DNA of 64,000 nucleotides from Terrimicrobiaceae bacterium. Its GTDB lineage: Bacteria; Verrucomicrobiota; Verrucomicrobiia; Chthoniobacterales; JAATET01. Each line of letters opens with the position of its first letter. Within the stretch, counting starts at the first letter, position 1. The translations under genes and the position numbers were made by a program. The notes beneath the pieces were generated by a model. It made no database searches. It was not told where the DNA came from and worked only from the letters and a program-made list of their open reading frames with translations. Positions 27,219-36,171 of the stretch are shown one piece after another. Where the stretch lies: NCBI GenBank assembly GCA_028713285.1, contig JAQTOP010000002.1, positions 36,427 to 100,426 of the forward strand, given 5' to 3'.

Positions 27219-29882
27219 ATGAAAGAAAACATCGACACGATTTACCTCGTTCACCACACCCACACCGACATCGGATTCACAAACGAGCAGCCGGTGGTGA
27301 TGGATTTGCACGCGCAATTCATCGACCAGGCCATCGATCTTTGCGAGCAGACGGCGGACTATCCCAAGGGCAGCGCGTTGAAGTGGACCTGCGAGGCGAT
27401 GGGGACCGTGCTCTACTGGCTGCGGCATCGTTCCGACAGGCAAATCCAGCGGTTCGTGGATCTCGAAAAGCAGGACCGCATCGAGGTGACGGGAACTTTC
27501 GGCGTATTCAGCCAGTGCATCCCGCACGAGGCGATGTATCGGCAATTCTATCCCGCGGAAAAGCTCCGCAAGGACTACGGGATCAAGGTCACCACCGCGA
27601 TGCATTGCGACATCAACGGCCACAACTGGGGCATGGTGGAGGCGATGCTGGATTGCGGCATCGACGCCTTCAGCATGGCGATCAATGAAAACGTCGGACG
27701 CGCCGCATTCAATCGACAGCGGCCCAACGGCTTTTATTGGGAGGGAGCCAGCGGGAGGAAGATTCTGAGCTGGAACGGCCTGCACTATAACAGCAATAAC
27801 TACTTCGGATTTCCCGGCATCTGGGAACGATCCTATCGGGGTCTTCCCAGTGACAAGCAGGAGGCCGTGAAGTTGCTGCCCGCCTTCCTCGACTGGCTGA
27901 AGAAGCGGCAATATCCGTATCCGTTTTCCCTCTTCCAGGTGACTTACACCACCTTTGTCGATAACGGCCCGCCCGATCCAAGGCTGGCGGATTTTGTGCG
28001 CTGGTGGAACGAAAACGGGCATGCGCCCCGGATGGAGATCGTCACGCTGCGCGAGTATTTCGATGCGCTTCGCCGCCAACCGGCCGGCCTGCTGCCAACG
28101 CATCGCGGGGAGTGGACCGACTATTGGAATATCGGCGCGGCTTCCACCGCCTACGAAACTTCGCTGAACCGCCGCACCTATCATCGCCTCTACGAATCCG
28201 AGCTGGCCCTCGCCTGGGGCGATCCCATCCACGCGCTCGCACGCCGGCCCGAACTTCGGGAGTCCTGGGAAAACGCATGGTGGTATGACGAGCACACCTG
28301 GGGCGCCAACACGAGCATCGTCCAGCCGTTTCGCCAGCCCGCACGCAGCCAGTTGAACCAGAAGCTTAACTTCGCCTATCGCGCCCGAAGTTTTGCGCAA
28401 CTTACCCGGCTGGAAGCGATTGACCGCGTGGCCCGGTCGCTGCGAGGCGAGGGGGATGGCTACTACGTCATGGCCCTGAACCCGCTTCCGTGGGAACGCG
28501 AGGAACGCCTGCAATTTCCCTCCACATGGCTCGACACCGACGCCGCTGCAACGGTCAGCCATGTGCAATGCCTCGACCGCATCGAAGGTTCCGAACAACA
28601 GGGCCTGGGCGACCAGGCCATGGCAGTGTCGGAACCGGTCAGGATTCCGCCGATGGGCTACCGTCTGTTTCCCGCTGCTAGACTCAACGCGCAGACTGTT
28701 CCTCCGTCGCAAGGCAGGCCGGTGCGCGTGGCCAAAGCCGAGAACTCCTGGCTACGGGTCGAACTGGACGCGAAACGGGGCGGCATCAAGAGCCTCTTCG
28801 ACAAGAAGCGGCGGCGGGAGTGGGTCGATGCAAAACATGAATATTCGCTGGGCGGGTATGTCCATGAGCATTGCGAAGCTGGCAAGAATGCGACGGATAT
28901 GTATGGCGGACGGATGCAGATTTTCCTCGAGGCCGACTGGAGCAAGTTCATGGGCTATCGCGGCTGGAACGCGAATTGGCCGGCGGTCCGGCGCGGTGTG
29001 ACGAAGGTCGTCTCGCAAACCGCGACGACCTTGCCGGGCCAGATTCGATTCGTTCAAAAATGCCTCGCGCCAGGCGCGAAAAACGTCGAATACGAAATCA
29101 CGCTGGCGGAGGACAAAGCGTATGTGGACCTCAAAGTCACCATCGACAAACTGTGGGACACCGCGCCGGAGGCTTGCTATGTGACCTTTCCCTTTGCCCT
29201 GCCAAAATCGCGGCCCCGCTACCAGACGGCGGGCGGTGTGGTGCGTCCACATCTCGACCAGTTGCCGGATTGCAATCAGGACTATCACACCGCGCAGCAT
29301 TGGGCGGACCTTTCGAATGACAAATGCGGCGTCACCGTCACTACGGTGGACGCTCCCAATGTGATGTTTGGCGGATTCAACCTCGCGAAGCTGTTTGACA
29401 AACCGCGTCCAAACATTCCTCCGCTGCTATTGAGTGTCGCGATGACGAATTACTACCATGTCAATTACGCGGGCGGCCAGCTTGGTTCCACGACGTTTCA
29501 TTACCGGATCTTTCCGCACGATGCCTTTGATGGGGCGGAGTCCAATCGTATCGGACAGGAGGCGGCCTTCCCGCTGATCTGCCATCCCGTCATGAATCCC
29601 GCGGGAACCCGGCCTGGCAAATCCAGTCTCCTAACCCTAAGCAATCCCGCCATCGTGCCGCTGGCAGTCAAGCCCTCCGAAGACGGCAGGGCGCTCATCA
29701 TCCGACTCTACAACCCCCTGGACAAATCCCGGTCTCTCACGGCACGCCTGTTCTCCGAACCCCGCGAAATCTGGCAGTGCGACAACCTGGAGAACGCCAA
29801 AACCCAATTGCCGCACAAGGGAGGCAAGTTTACGGCCACCTTTTCGCCGCACGCGACGCTCGCCTTTCGGGTCGTTCTTTGA
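27219..29882 (+). CDS. Second, divergent GH38-like glycosidase
   Basis: The 887-aa protein starts MKENIDTIYLVHHTHTDIGFT, where HTHTDIG matches the zinc His/Asp element of large GH38-type enzymes but differs from HIDPVW in the first mannosidase. AMHCDINGHNWGMVEAML occupies the place of the nucleophile loop. A later NAWWYDEHTWGANTS segment and long C-terminal beta domains complete it. Overall similarity to the 21681 protein is low by eye, so this is not a recent duplicate. Substrate could be a different linkage or another sugar. No signal peptide. It lies 43 bp after the unassigned hydrolase. Confidence 0.78.
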   Translation: MKENIDTIYLVHHTHTDIGFTNEQPVVMDLHAQFIDQAIDLCEQTADYPKGSALKWTCEAMGTVLYWLRHRSDRQIQRFVDLEKQDRIEVTGTFGVFSQCIPHEAMYRQFYPAEKLRKDYGIKVTTAMHCDINGHNWGMVEAMLDCGIDAFSMAINENVGRAAFNRQRPNGFYWEGASGRKILSWNGLHYNSNNYFGFPGIWERSYRGLPSDKQEAVKLLPAFLDWLKKRQYPYPFSLFQVTYTTFVDNGPPDPRLADFVRWWNENGHAPRMEIVTLREYFDALRRQPAGLLPTHRGEWTDYWNIGAASTAYETSLNRRTYHRLYESELALAWGDPIHALARRPELRESWENAWWYDEHTWGANTSIVQPFRQPARSQLNQKLNFAYRARSFAQLTRLEAIDRVARSLRGEGDGYYVMALNPLPWEREERLQFPSTWLDTDAAATVSHVQCLDRIEGSEQQGLGDQAMAVSEPVRIPPMGYRLFPAARLNAQTVPPSQGRPVRVAKAENSWLRVELDAKRGGIKSLFDKKRRREWVDAKHEYSLGGYVHEHCEAGKNATDMYGGRMQIFLEADWSKFMGYRGWNANWPAVRRGVTKVVSQTATTLPGQIRFVQKCLAPGAKNVEYEITLAEDKAYVDLKVTIDKLWDTAPEACYVTFPFALPKSRPRYQTAGGVVRPHLDQLPDCNQDYHTAQHWADLSNDKCGVTVTTVDAPNVMFGGFNLAKLFDKPRPNIPPLLLSVAMTNYYHVNYAGGQLGSTTFHYRIFPHDAFDGAESNRIGQEAAFPLICHPVMNPAGTRPGKSSLLTLSNPAIVPLAVKPSEDGRALIIRLYNPLDKSRSLTARLFSEPREIWQCDNLENAKTQLPHKGGKFTATFSPHATLAFRVVL

Positions 29883-29914
29883 AATTAAATGGGAAAATCC
29901 CCACGCTCCGCGCA

Positions 29915-31111
29915 ATGAAAACCAAGGAATTACGCATTGGAATCATCGGTTACAACTTTATGGGCAGGGCCCACTCGAATGGCTGGCTGCAGGCTGCGAA
30001 GTTTTTCGATCTCGAAAGCCTGCCGGTTCTTCAAGTTGCGTGCGGTCGCAACGGATCCGCCCTGCGCGCTTTTGCCGATCGGTGGCACTGGAAACACATT
30101 GAGACGGATTGGAAAAAGGTTGTGGAACGGGACGACGTGGATGTCATCGACATCTCGCTGCCGCAGCACCTGCACGCCGAGGTCGCCCTTGCAGCCGCGG
30201 AGGCGGGAAAGCACATCTTTTGCGAAAAGCCCATGGCACTGTCCTCCGGCGATGCCGGGCAAATGCTTCAGGCTGCAGAAAAGGCCGGCATCAAGCATTA
30301 CGTCAATCATAACTATCGTCGTTGTCCGGCCGTGCGTCTGGCGCGCCGGTTGATCGATGAAGGCAAAATTGGGCGCATTTTTCATTGGCGTGGCGCTTAT
30401 CAGCAGGACTGGATCGTCGATCCGGAATTTCCTCTCACCTGGCATCTGCGGAAGGAAACCGCCGGCACCGGCCCGCACGGCGACCTCAATTCGCACAGCG
30501 TGGACCTGGCCCACTATCTCGTTGGCGATGTAAAGTCCGTAAGCTGCTTGATGTCGAACTTCATCAAGGAGCGCCCACTGCCCGGCGAGGGCGCGGCGAC
30601 CTTCAGCGCAGGAAAAAGCACCGGTCCGCGCCGGACCGGGGAAGTCAGCGTCGAGGACGCCTCGCTCATGCTGGTGGAATTTGCCAATGGTGCCGTCGGC
30701 TCATTCGAGGCAACGCGATTTGCTCCCGGGCGAAAAAATCGCAATACCTTTGAGATATACGGCAGCGAGGGAAGCGTTGCTTTCGACTTGGAACGCATGA
30801 ACGAGCTCCAATACTTTTCCCGGCGGGATCCGGAATATGCCCAGGGATTCCGGACGATTCTTGCCACGGAATCCTCCCACGACTACATCGCGAACTGGTG
30901 GCCGCCGGGCCATACGATTGGTTATGAGCACACCTTTGTACACGGCATGGTGGACTTTATCAACGCCATCGACGGGAATCGGCCGATCGCTCCGGATTTT
31001 GCCGATGGTCTAAAATGCATCAAGGTGCTCGAGGCCGGAGCTCGATCCGCCGAAACCGGGCAGCGGGTGGCTGTTGACTCGATGCCAGCCTTGGAACGGA
31101 TAGCCTCGTAG
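29915..31111 (+). CDS. Gfo/Idh/MocA family NAD(P)-dependent oxidoreductase
   Basis: The 398-aa product starts MKTKELRIGIIGYNFMGRAHSNGW, a dinucleotide-binding Rossmann motif (GxxGxMGxxH). Next come VDVIDISLPQHLHAEVALAAAEAGKHIFCEKPMAL, with the family EKP lysine, and HVNHNYRR-like segment KHYVNHNYRRCPA. A conserved histidine in GDLNSHSVDLAHYLVGD fits the catalytic position. The family oxidises or epimerises sugars and inositols, and some members split glycosides by an oxidation-elimination route. Its place between a GH38 and an SGNH hydrolase suggests it processes a released sugar or acts as an auxiliary deglycosylase. Confidence 0.88.
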   Translation: MKTKELRIGIIGYNFMGRAHSNGWLQAAKFFDLESLPVLQVACGRNGSALRAFADRWHWKHIETDWKKVVERDDVDVIDISLPQHLHAEVALAAAEAGKHIFCEKPMALSSGDAGQMLQAAEKAGIKHYVNHNYRRCPAVRLARRLIDEGKIGRIFHWRGAYQQDWIVDPEFPLTWHLRKETAGTGPHGDLNSHSVDLAHYLVGDVKSVSCLMSNFIKERPLPGEGAATFSAGKSTGPRRTGEVSVEDASLMLVEFANGAVGSFEATRFAPGRKNRNTFEIYGSEGSVAFDLERMNELQYFSRRDPEYAQGFRTILATESSHDYIANWWPPGHTIGYEHTFVHGMVDFINAIDGNRPIAPDFADGLKCIKVLEAGARSAETGQRVAVDSMPALERIAS

Positions 31112-31122
31112 CTTCTTCCCAC

Positions 31123-32376
31123 ATGAAATTGACTCTCCCACTGCGCCTGATTCTCCTTGCGCCATCGATATTTCTGTCGAGCGACCTGCATGCCGCGCCA
31201 CTTATTCGGCCCAATGATGTGGTCGCGATCAACGGCGATTCGATTACCGCCCAGCAGCAATACTCGGTTTTTATCGAGGAATATCTCCTGGCCTGCCAGC
31301 CGGTGAAAAATGTTCGATCGATCAACTTTGGCGTGGGAGGCGCCACGGCCGGATATTTTGACGGGCGAATTGCGAGCGACATCCTGCCATTCAAGCCCAC
31401 CGTTGCCACAGCCTGCTTTGGCATGAACGACGGCCATTACCAGCCGATCAGCAAGGAAAATCAAGAGGCTTATCGCAAGGCGTATACATCTGCTTTGGAA
31501 AAGCTGAAGGCTGGCGGGGTGCGGACGATTATCGTCGGAGGACCGGGCTGCGTGGATGGAACTTATTTTCACAAGCCCGAGGTCACGGCCGATGGTTACA
31601 ATGAAACCTTGCGGGATCTGGGTGAAATCGCCCGTGGTATTGCGAAGCAGGAGGGATTCGTCTTCGCCGATGTGCATCAGGCGATGATGTCGGCGATGAC
31701 CGGGGCAAAGGCCGCCAACGCCTCCGACAGCTTTTTTAGCGGAGGTGATGGGGTTCATCCTCCGCCCAACGGCCATCTTGCGATGGCCTATGCCTTCCTC
31801 AAGGCATTAGGTTGCGACGGCGCCATCGGGACGATCACCTTCGATCTGTCGGCAGGCAGGGCGGCGGGCACTCCGGGTCATAAGGTTCTATCCATCAATG
31901 GCGGCTCGGTCGCAATTGAGAGCACACGTTATCCCTTTTGTTTTGTCGGAGATCTCGCTGCCACCAAGATCCTTCCCTACCTTCCTTTCAACCAGGACCT
32001 CAACCGATACACACTGATTGTCATGGGGCTTAAAACTTTCAAAGCAAGGGTGACATGGGGAGCGGACTCCAAAGAGTTTTCCGCCGCGGAGCTTGGAAAA
32101 GGAATCAATCTCGCCGCCGAATTTCTTAACAACCCCTTTTGCGAGCGATTCGCCGAGCTTCAGGAGTTCGTTCTTGCAAAGCAGGGTTATGAAATACCTT
32201 TGGCTCAAGGTATTTTGCATAAGACAACGCGCTTCAAAGCTCAGGAGCCAGAGCAGGGCGCCGCTTTGGATCAAATCGCGGAGACCGGCATCGATCTTCA
32301 ACACAAGCTCGCTGACCTGGCGGCTGGACGGGTTGTACCGGTGACTCATACGATCTCGATCGAGCCCGTTCCCTGA
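31123..32376 (+). CDS. Secreted SGNH/GDSL-family hydrolase
   Basis: The 417-aa product has a signal peptide (MKLTLPLRLILLAPSIFLSSDLHA, cleavage near HA-AP). SGNH blocks follow: VAINGDSITAQQQYS (catalytic Ser), INFGVGGATAGYF (Gly), FGMNDGHYQP (Asn) and GGDGVHPPPNGHLAMA (Asp-His pair). A C-terminal extension of about 170 residues is beta-rich. These enzymes cleave esters, commonly acetyl groups on polysaccharides, outside the cytoplasm. It is the last gene of the same-strand run and is the only one there with a clear export signal, suggesting deacylation of the glycan before uptake. Confidence 0.87.
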   Translation: MKLTLPLRLILLAPSIFLSSDLHAAPLIRPNDVVAINGDSITAQQQYSVFIEEYLLACQPVKNVRSINFGVGGATAGYFDGRIASDILPFKPTVATACFGMNDGHYQPISKENQEAYRKAYTSALEKLKAGGVRTIIVGGPGCVDGTYFHKPEVTADGYNETLRDLGEIARGIAKQEGFVFADVHQAMMSAMTGAKAANASDSFFSGGDGVHPPPNGHLAMAYAFLKALGCDGAIGTITFDLSAGRAAGTPGHKVLSINGGSVAIESTRYPFCFVGDLAATKILPYLPFNQDLNRYTLIVMGLKTFKARVTWGADSKEFSAAELGKGINLAAEFLNNPFCERFAELQEFVLAKQGYEIPLAQGILHKTTRFKAQEPEQGAALDQIAETGIDLQHKLADLAAGRVVPVTHTISIEPVP

Positions 32377-32397
32377 CGAGCGTTCCCCCGGAGGGGT

Positions 32398-33201
32398 TCA
32401 CGGCTTTGGCCCAATAATTGCGAGGCCCTGACGCACTTTTCCCGGCCTGACTCCAAAATACTGGCGGAACACGCGGGAGAAATAAAACGGGTCGTCGTAT
32501 CCGCATTGCTCCGCCACCTCTGCAACCGACAGCTTCCCCTCGGAAAGAAGCCCTTCCGCCAATCGCATCCGCCGAGCTCGGGCATATTGCATCGGCGTCG
32601 TGTAGAACACAGACTGAAAGAGGCGGTGAAAATGCTCGGGGCTCAGATGAACCGTCCGTGCCGCGTCCCGCAGCGAGGGGCGTTTGTTTGCCTGACTGTT
32701 TAGGAATAGCAGCGCCGGCATCAGCCGCTCGTGGGACTGGCGAGCGCGGGGATCCTCCGTCGGCAGTCGCTCGAATGCCAGCCCCGCGACTTCCAGCAGC
32801 ATGGAATGAATGAAAAAGGCATCGTCCGCCGCGCGACGGGCAACGAATCGCTCGATTCGCCCACATGTCCGCTTCCATCGTTCCGCAGTGGCATTATCAA
32901 ACACTTGAACCCCGGGAAGCGAGCCCAGCCGTACGTCCAGCCACGGCGATACGAGACTGAAGTGCAGCCACTCGATGACGATCTCCGATTCGGCGCCATA
33001 GGAAACCTTTGAGTGGGGCGGGACCAGATAGAGTTGTTCGGGCGCGAGTCGAACGGTTTTCCCGCCAACTTCCACCCAGCCCCGTCCGCGCGTGGGATGA
33101 TAGAACTTGGCGGAGTCGCTCCATTCGTTTGTCCCTCCCCAGGATTCCGGACCGCGCACCGCAAGCCCTCCCGCGGAGATCTCCACGCCCATGTTGTGCA
33201 T
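32398..33201 (-). CDS. AraC-family transcriptional regulator (second regulator)
   Basis: The 267-aa protein has an N-terminal cupin sensing domain (TRGRGWVEVGGKTVRLAPEQLYLVPPHSKVSY) and a C-terminal double helix-turn-helix: SLRDAARTVHLSPEHFHRLFQSVFYTTP and VAEVAEQCGYDDPFYFSRVFRQYFGVRPG. It converges on the SGNH gene and diverges from the dioxygenase gene 69 bp away. That gap is AT-rich (atatattacatgttatt) and is the likely shared control region. It is not close in sequence to the first AraC regulator. Confidence 0.9.
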   Translation of the reverse strand: MHNMGVEISAGGLAVRGPESWGGTNEWSDSAKFYHPTRGRGWVEVGGKTVRLAPEQLYLVPPHSKVSYGAESEIVIEWLHFSLVSPWLDVRLGSLPGVQVFDNATAERWKRTCGRIERFVARRAADDAFFIHSMLLEVAGLAFERLPTEDPRARQSHERLMPALLFLNSQANKRPSLRDAARTVHLSPEHFHRLFQSVFYTTPMQYARARRMRLAEGLLSEGKLSVAEVAEQCGYDDPFYFSRVFRQYFGVRPGKVRQGLAIIGPKP

Positions 33202-33270
33202 ATCAATATATTACATGTTATTGTTCGGTTGAGCTATGGATATCGCCGAATAAAGCAGTATTCTCCATGC

Positions 33271-34137
33271 ATGACTCAAGCAGCACCTTCCACAATCGAG
33301 TTTGAAGAGCCTGCGGTTGATCTTTCCTTCAAACCCGTGGACAATCCGCGCCCGAAGCGGCTCAGTTCCGGCCAGATTGCCGAGTATAACGAGCGCGGGT
33401 TTCTGAAGCCCTTCGATATCTTCAACCCCCTCGAGGCTGGACGAAATCGCGCCTACTTCGACTACATTCTCGCGGCAATGCGGTCCTGCAACGACGGACG
33501 CGACACCTACGCGATCAACGGATATCACACGCGGTGCAAGGGAATCTACGAAATGGCCGTTGAACCGCGCATTCTGGACCTCGTCGAGGACATTGTCGGC
33601 CCGAACATCATCATCTGGGCGACACATTTCTTTTGCAAGATTCCCCACGATCCCAAGGCCGTGCCCTGGCATCAGGACGCATCCTACTGGCCCCTTACGC
33701 CCGCCCGGACCGTGACCGCCTGGCTCGCCATCGACGACGTGAACGTGGAAAACTCCGCGATGCACGTGATTCCACGCACCCACAACAGGGGCCATCTCAA
33801 ATGGAAAATCACCAAGGGACCCGCCGTCCTACAGCAGGAAATCGAAAGTGTGGAGCAATACGACGATCCAGTTCCAATGGAACTCCGCGCCGGCCAGATT
33901 TCCCTGCACGCGGACATGACCGTGCATGGCTCGCAGCCGAACCGGTCCGCGCGCAGACGGTGCGGATTGACCATCCGATACTGCCCTCCGGAGGTGCGGC
34001 CGCTCGACCCCTTGTGGGCCGAGAGCAGCATCATCGCCCGCGGCGAAGATACTCATGGCTGGTGGGCAAACAACGCAATGCCGCCGGGCGAAGACCTCAC
34101 CTCCAGGGACAAGCCAAGATCCATCGGAGGCAATTGA
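33271..34137 (+). CDS. Phytanoyl-CoA dioxygenase (PhyH) family protein
   Basis: ATG 33271 gives a 288-aa protein; the longer tracked ORF is antisense to the AraC gene upstream. The Fe(II)/2-oxoglutarate fold is shown by the iron-binding pair in PWHQDASYWPL, the distal histidine in LHADMTVHGSQPN and an arginine-rich strand RRRCGLTIRYCPPEV suited to 2-oxoglutarate. The family hydroxylates varied small molecules. In Verrucomicrobia and Planctomycetes PhyH proteins are often found with sugar-catabolic clusters, but a substrate cannot be named. Its divergent placement suggests control by the adjacent AraC regulator. Confidence 0.82.
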   Translation: MTQAAPSTIEFEEPAVDLSFKPVDNPRPKRLSSGQIAEYNERGFLKPFDIFNPLEAGRNRAYFDYILAAMRSCNDGRDTYAINGYHTRCKGIYEMAVEPRILDLVEDIVGPNIIIWATHFFCKIPHDPKAVPWHQDASYWPLTPARTVTAWLAIDDVNVENSAMHVIPRTHNRGHLKWKITKGPAVLQQEIESVEQYDDPVPMELRAGQISLHADMTVHGSQPNRSARRRCGLTIRYCPPEVRPLDPLWAESSIIARGEDTHGWWANNAMPPGEDLTSRDKPRSIGGN

Positions 34138-34271
34138 TTGCGGCGGGGATCCCCATGCCACTGATTTCCCTTCTGCCTCTTCAAACGGTGGTCGCCGGTT
34201 TGTAAACTACTGAAAGGGCCCGGACCCGCGCAGTCCCAACCGTCACCCTCGCGAACAAGGATCGCCAGCGG

Positions 34272-35204
34272 TTAGTTTTTGCCTTCTGGCTGGGGTGACT
34301 GCAGCAAAGCCGTAAGTTCCGCGACCCAGGCCGCAAGGTCGGGATGCGTGGGATACGCGCGAACAAGCTTTGTCATTTCAAGGAGCCCCCGATTGGCCTC
34401 GTCGATCACAATCATGTCTCGCGCCTGACGCCAGAGGAGCCTGGGGAATTCCACTTGCGCAAAGGTGTCGCGCTGGACGTCGCCCCGGGACTTTTCGGCG
34501 TTTGCGCTCTGAAATTCGATCTGGAGTTTCCAGGTATCCAGTAGATGGGGGTCCTTCTGCGCACGAAGCGAAGTCCGAATATCCTTTTCGAGGATTCCCT
34601 CCAGCGAGCCGGCGGTCATCTCCCAATCGTGCAACTTTTCAAGTTCGCCCGTCAGCAGATTTGCGCGAACAATCGGACTCGACGTGATCGGTCGATCAAG
34701 CATCGCCCTGCCGGGGTCCGTCGCTGTCATCTCACCCCCAAACTCGCTCAGTGCTCCCGACAACGCCGTCACGTAATCCCAAAGTTCGGCAAGAGGCGGC
34801 TTGCCGTCGGAATCCGCTGCGCGCTTGAGACTGATCGCCAGATAACGCAAATGTAATCGCGCCGCCGCGGCGAACGCCTTATTCTTGGTGAGCAACGCTT
34901 TGTTATTCTCGCGCCAGGTTTGAAAGCGATACGAATCGCCTGAGTTCGCCGAAAAATCGGCGTCATGCACCGAGTCGGCGTAAAGCCGGACCGCACTGTC
35001 GTCAGATTTCGCGGCCGCGAGCAGCTTCACAGCCAGAGAATCAAAGCGCTCGCGGCGGGTATTCGCCTGCTTCGCTTGAATTGCCTTCAACTCCTTGATC
35101 AGAGCAGCCTTATCAATGACCGTCCCGTCACCGCCGGTCTGCGCATTTCCAGAACCAGCCGCGGCAATTGCCACGGCGACAACACAAAGCAACTTAAGGG
35201 GCAC
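34272..35204 (-). CDS. Exported helical protein of unknown function
   Basis: From a GTG at 35204 the product (310 aa) starts with a clean signal peptide, VPLKLLCVVAVAIAAAGSGNA, cleaved before QT; AGGA lies a short distance upstream. The tracked start at 35258 would bury the signal behind 18 polar residues. The mature part is mainly helical and rich in Lys/Glu/Ala (AALIKELKAIQAKQANTRRERFDSLAVKLL) with no recognised domain. It is divergent from the LysR gene 103 bp away. A periplasmic location is inferred. Confidence 0.6.
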   Translation of the reverse strand: MPLKLLCVVAVAIAAAGSGNAQTGGDGTVIDKAALIKELKAIQAKQANTRRERFDSLAVKLLAAAKSDDSAVRLYADSVHDADFSANSGDSYRFQTWRENNKALLTKNKAFAAAARLHLRYLAISLKRAADSDGKPPLAELWDYVTALSGALSEFGGEMTATDPGRAMLDRPITSSPIVRANLLTGELEKLHDWEMTAGSLEGILEKDIRTSLRAQKDPHLLDTWKLQIEFQSANAEKSRGDVQRDTFAQVEFPRLLWRQARDMIVIDEANRGLLEMTKLVRAYPTHPDLAAWVAELTALLQSPQPEGKN

Positions 35205-35307
35205 GCCTGTTGATCCTAGCCGGCCTTGCTGCTTTGTCCAGCACCCATCTCGCGACATTCTTTGGGCTTGCCGGGTATTTCATAGGTCGTTATCATACTT
35301 AATCGGT

Positions 35308-36171
35308 ATGGAATTGCGGCATTTGAGATATTTCGTGGCGGTGGCGGAACGTTTAAATTTCACGGAAGCTGCGCGGCATTTGGGCATGGCACAGCCGCCC
35401 TTGAGCGTTCAGATCCGCAAACTTGAGGAGGAAATAGGGTGTCAGCTTTTCAACAGGAGAAACCGTCGTATCGAGCTGACTCCTTCCGCGCACCTGTTCT
35501 TAGTCCACGCCAGGGATGTTCTTGAACGAGCGGATCAGGCGATTCGACACGTTCAGGATCATGTGGAAGGTCGTGCCGGCGAAGTGTCCCTCGCTTGGAC
35601 GGACGGTGCGCTTTCGGAGAGGCTGACACGCCGACTGCGGAAATTTTTGCGCAAACACCGGGGACTGCGACTCCATGTTCGGCGGGCGGAATACGGAGCC
35701 CGTTTGACTCGTGCCAGGGAAGGGGCTGATGGGATGATCACGGAGTTTTCCACGATCGACCTGCCATCGGAGGCCATTCCGCTCGAGCGAAGCCCCGTGC
35801 AAGTCGCCGTTCACCCCAAACACCGACTAAGCGATCGAAATGAGTTTGTCCCGGCGGACCTTGTCGGTGAAACCCTGATCCTTTCCCCTTTTGAGCAACG
35901 AACCCCCGGCGAGCGAAGCCTGCTCGATCAAATCGAGGCGGCAGACATCAAAGTGTCGGTTCTTTTGGGCCCAACCAGTCTCCAGGACCGCTTTTGGCAG
36001 GCTTCGCTCGGCTTGGGAATCTGCGTTTGTACCGGAGCAGACCGGGGTGGGTTGGACTGCAAACGTCTGACATGGAGCGGGTCGCCCGTGGAGATTGTCA
36101 CGGCCCTCCTTTTGAACCCGGATTCACGGGCGAGCGCTCTGCCGGCGCTGATCGAGGCTATTCGGGAATAA
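35308..36171 (+). CDS. LysR-family transcriptional regulator
   Basis: The 287-aa product starts [40 protein letters not shown], the canonical LysR winged helix, followed by [18 protein letters not shown]. The effector-binding domain has the usual subdomain pattern ([23 protein letters not shown]), most like the HcaR/CynR group by eye. Stop codons of this gene and mnmG overlap convergently by 14 bp. Regulated genes are unknown; the divergent exported-protein gene is the obvious candidate. Confidence 0.92.
   Translation: MELRHLRYFVAVAERLNFTEAARHLGMAQPPLSVQIRKLEEEIGCQLFNRRNRRIELTPSAHLFLVHARDVLERADQAIRHVQDHVEGRAGEVSLAWTDGALSERLTRRLRKFLRKHRGLRLHVRRAEYGARLTRAREGADGMITEFSTIDLPSEAIPLERSPVQVAVHPKHRLSDRNEFVPADLVGETLILSPFEQRTPGERSLLDQIEAADIKVSVLLGPTSLQDRFWQASLGLGICVCTGADRGGLDCKRLTWSGSPVEIVTALLLNPDSRASALPALIEAIRE

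Noticed and set aside
18667-34137. Interpretation of the sugar locus as a Bacteroidetes-style PUL
   Set aside because: No SusC/SusD pair, ECF sigma or hybrid two-component system is present; the regulators are AraC type.
35295-35309. LysR-like box atac-N7-gtat between the exported protein and lysR
   Set aside because: It fits T-N11-A but overlaps the lysR start codon at 35308, and such a short pattern is expected by chance.
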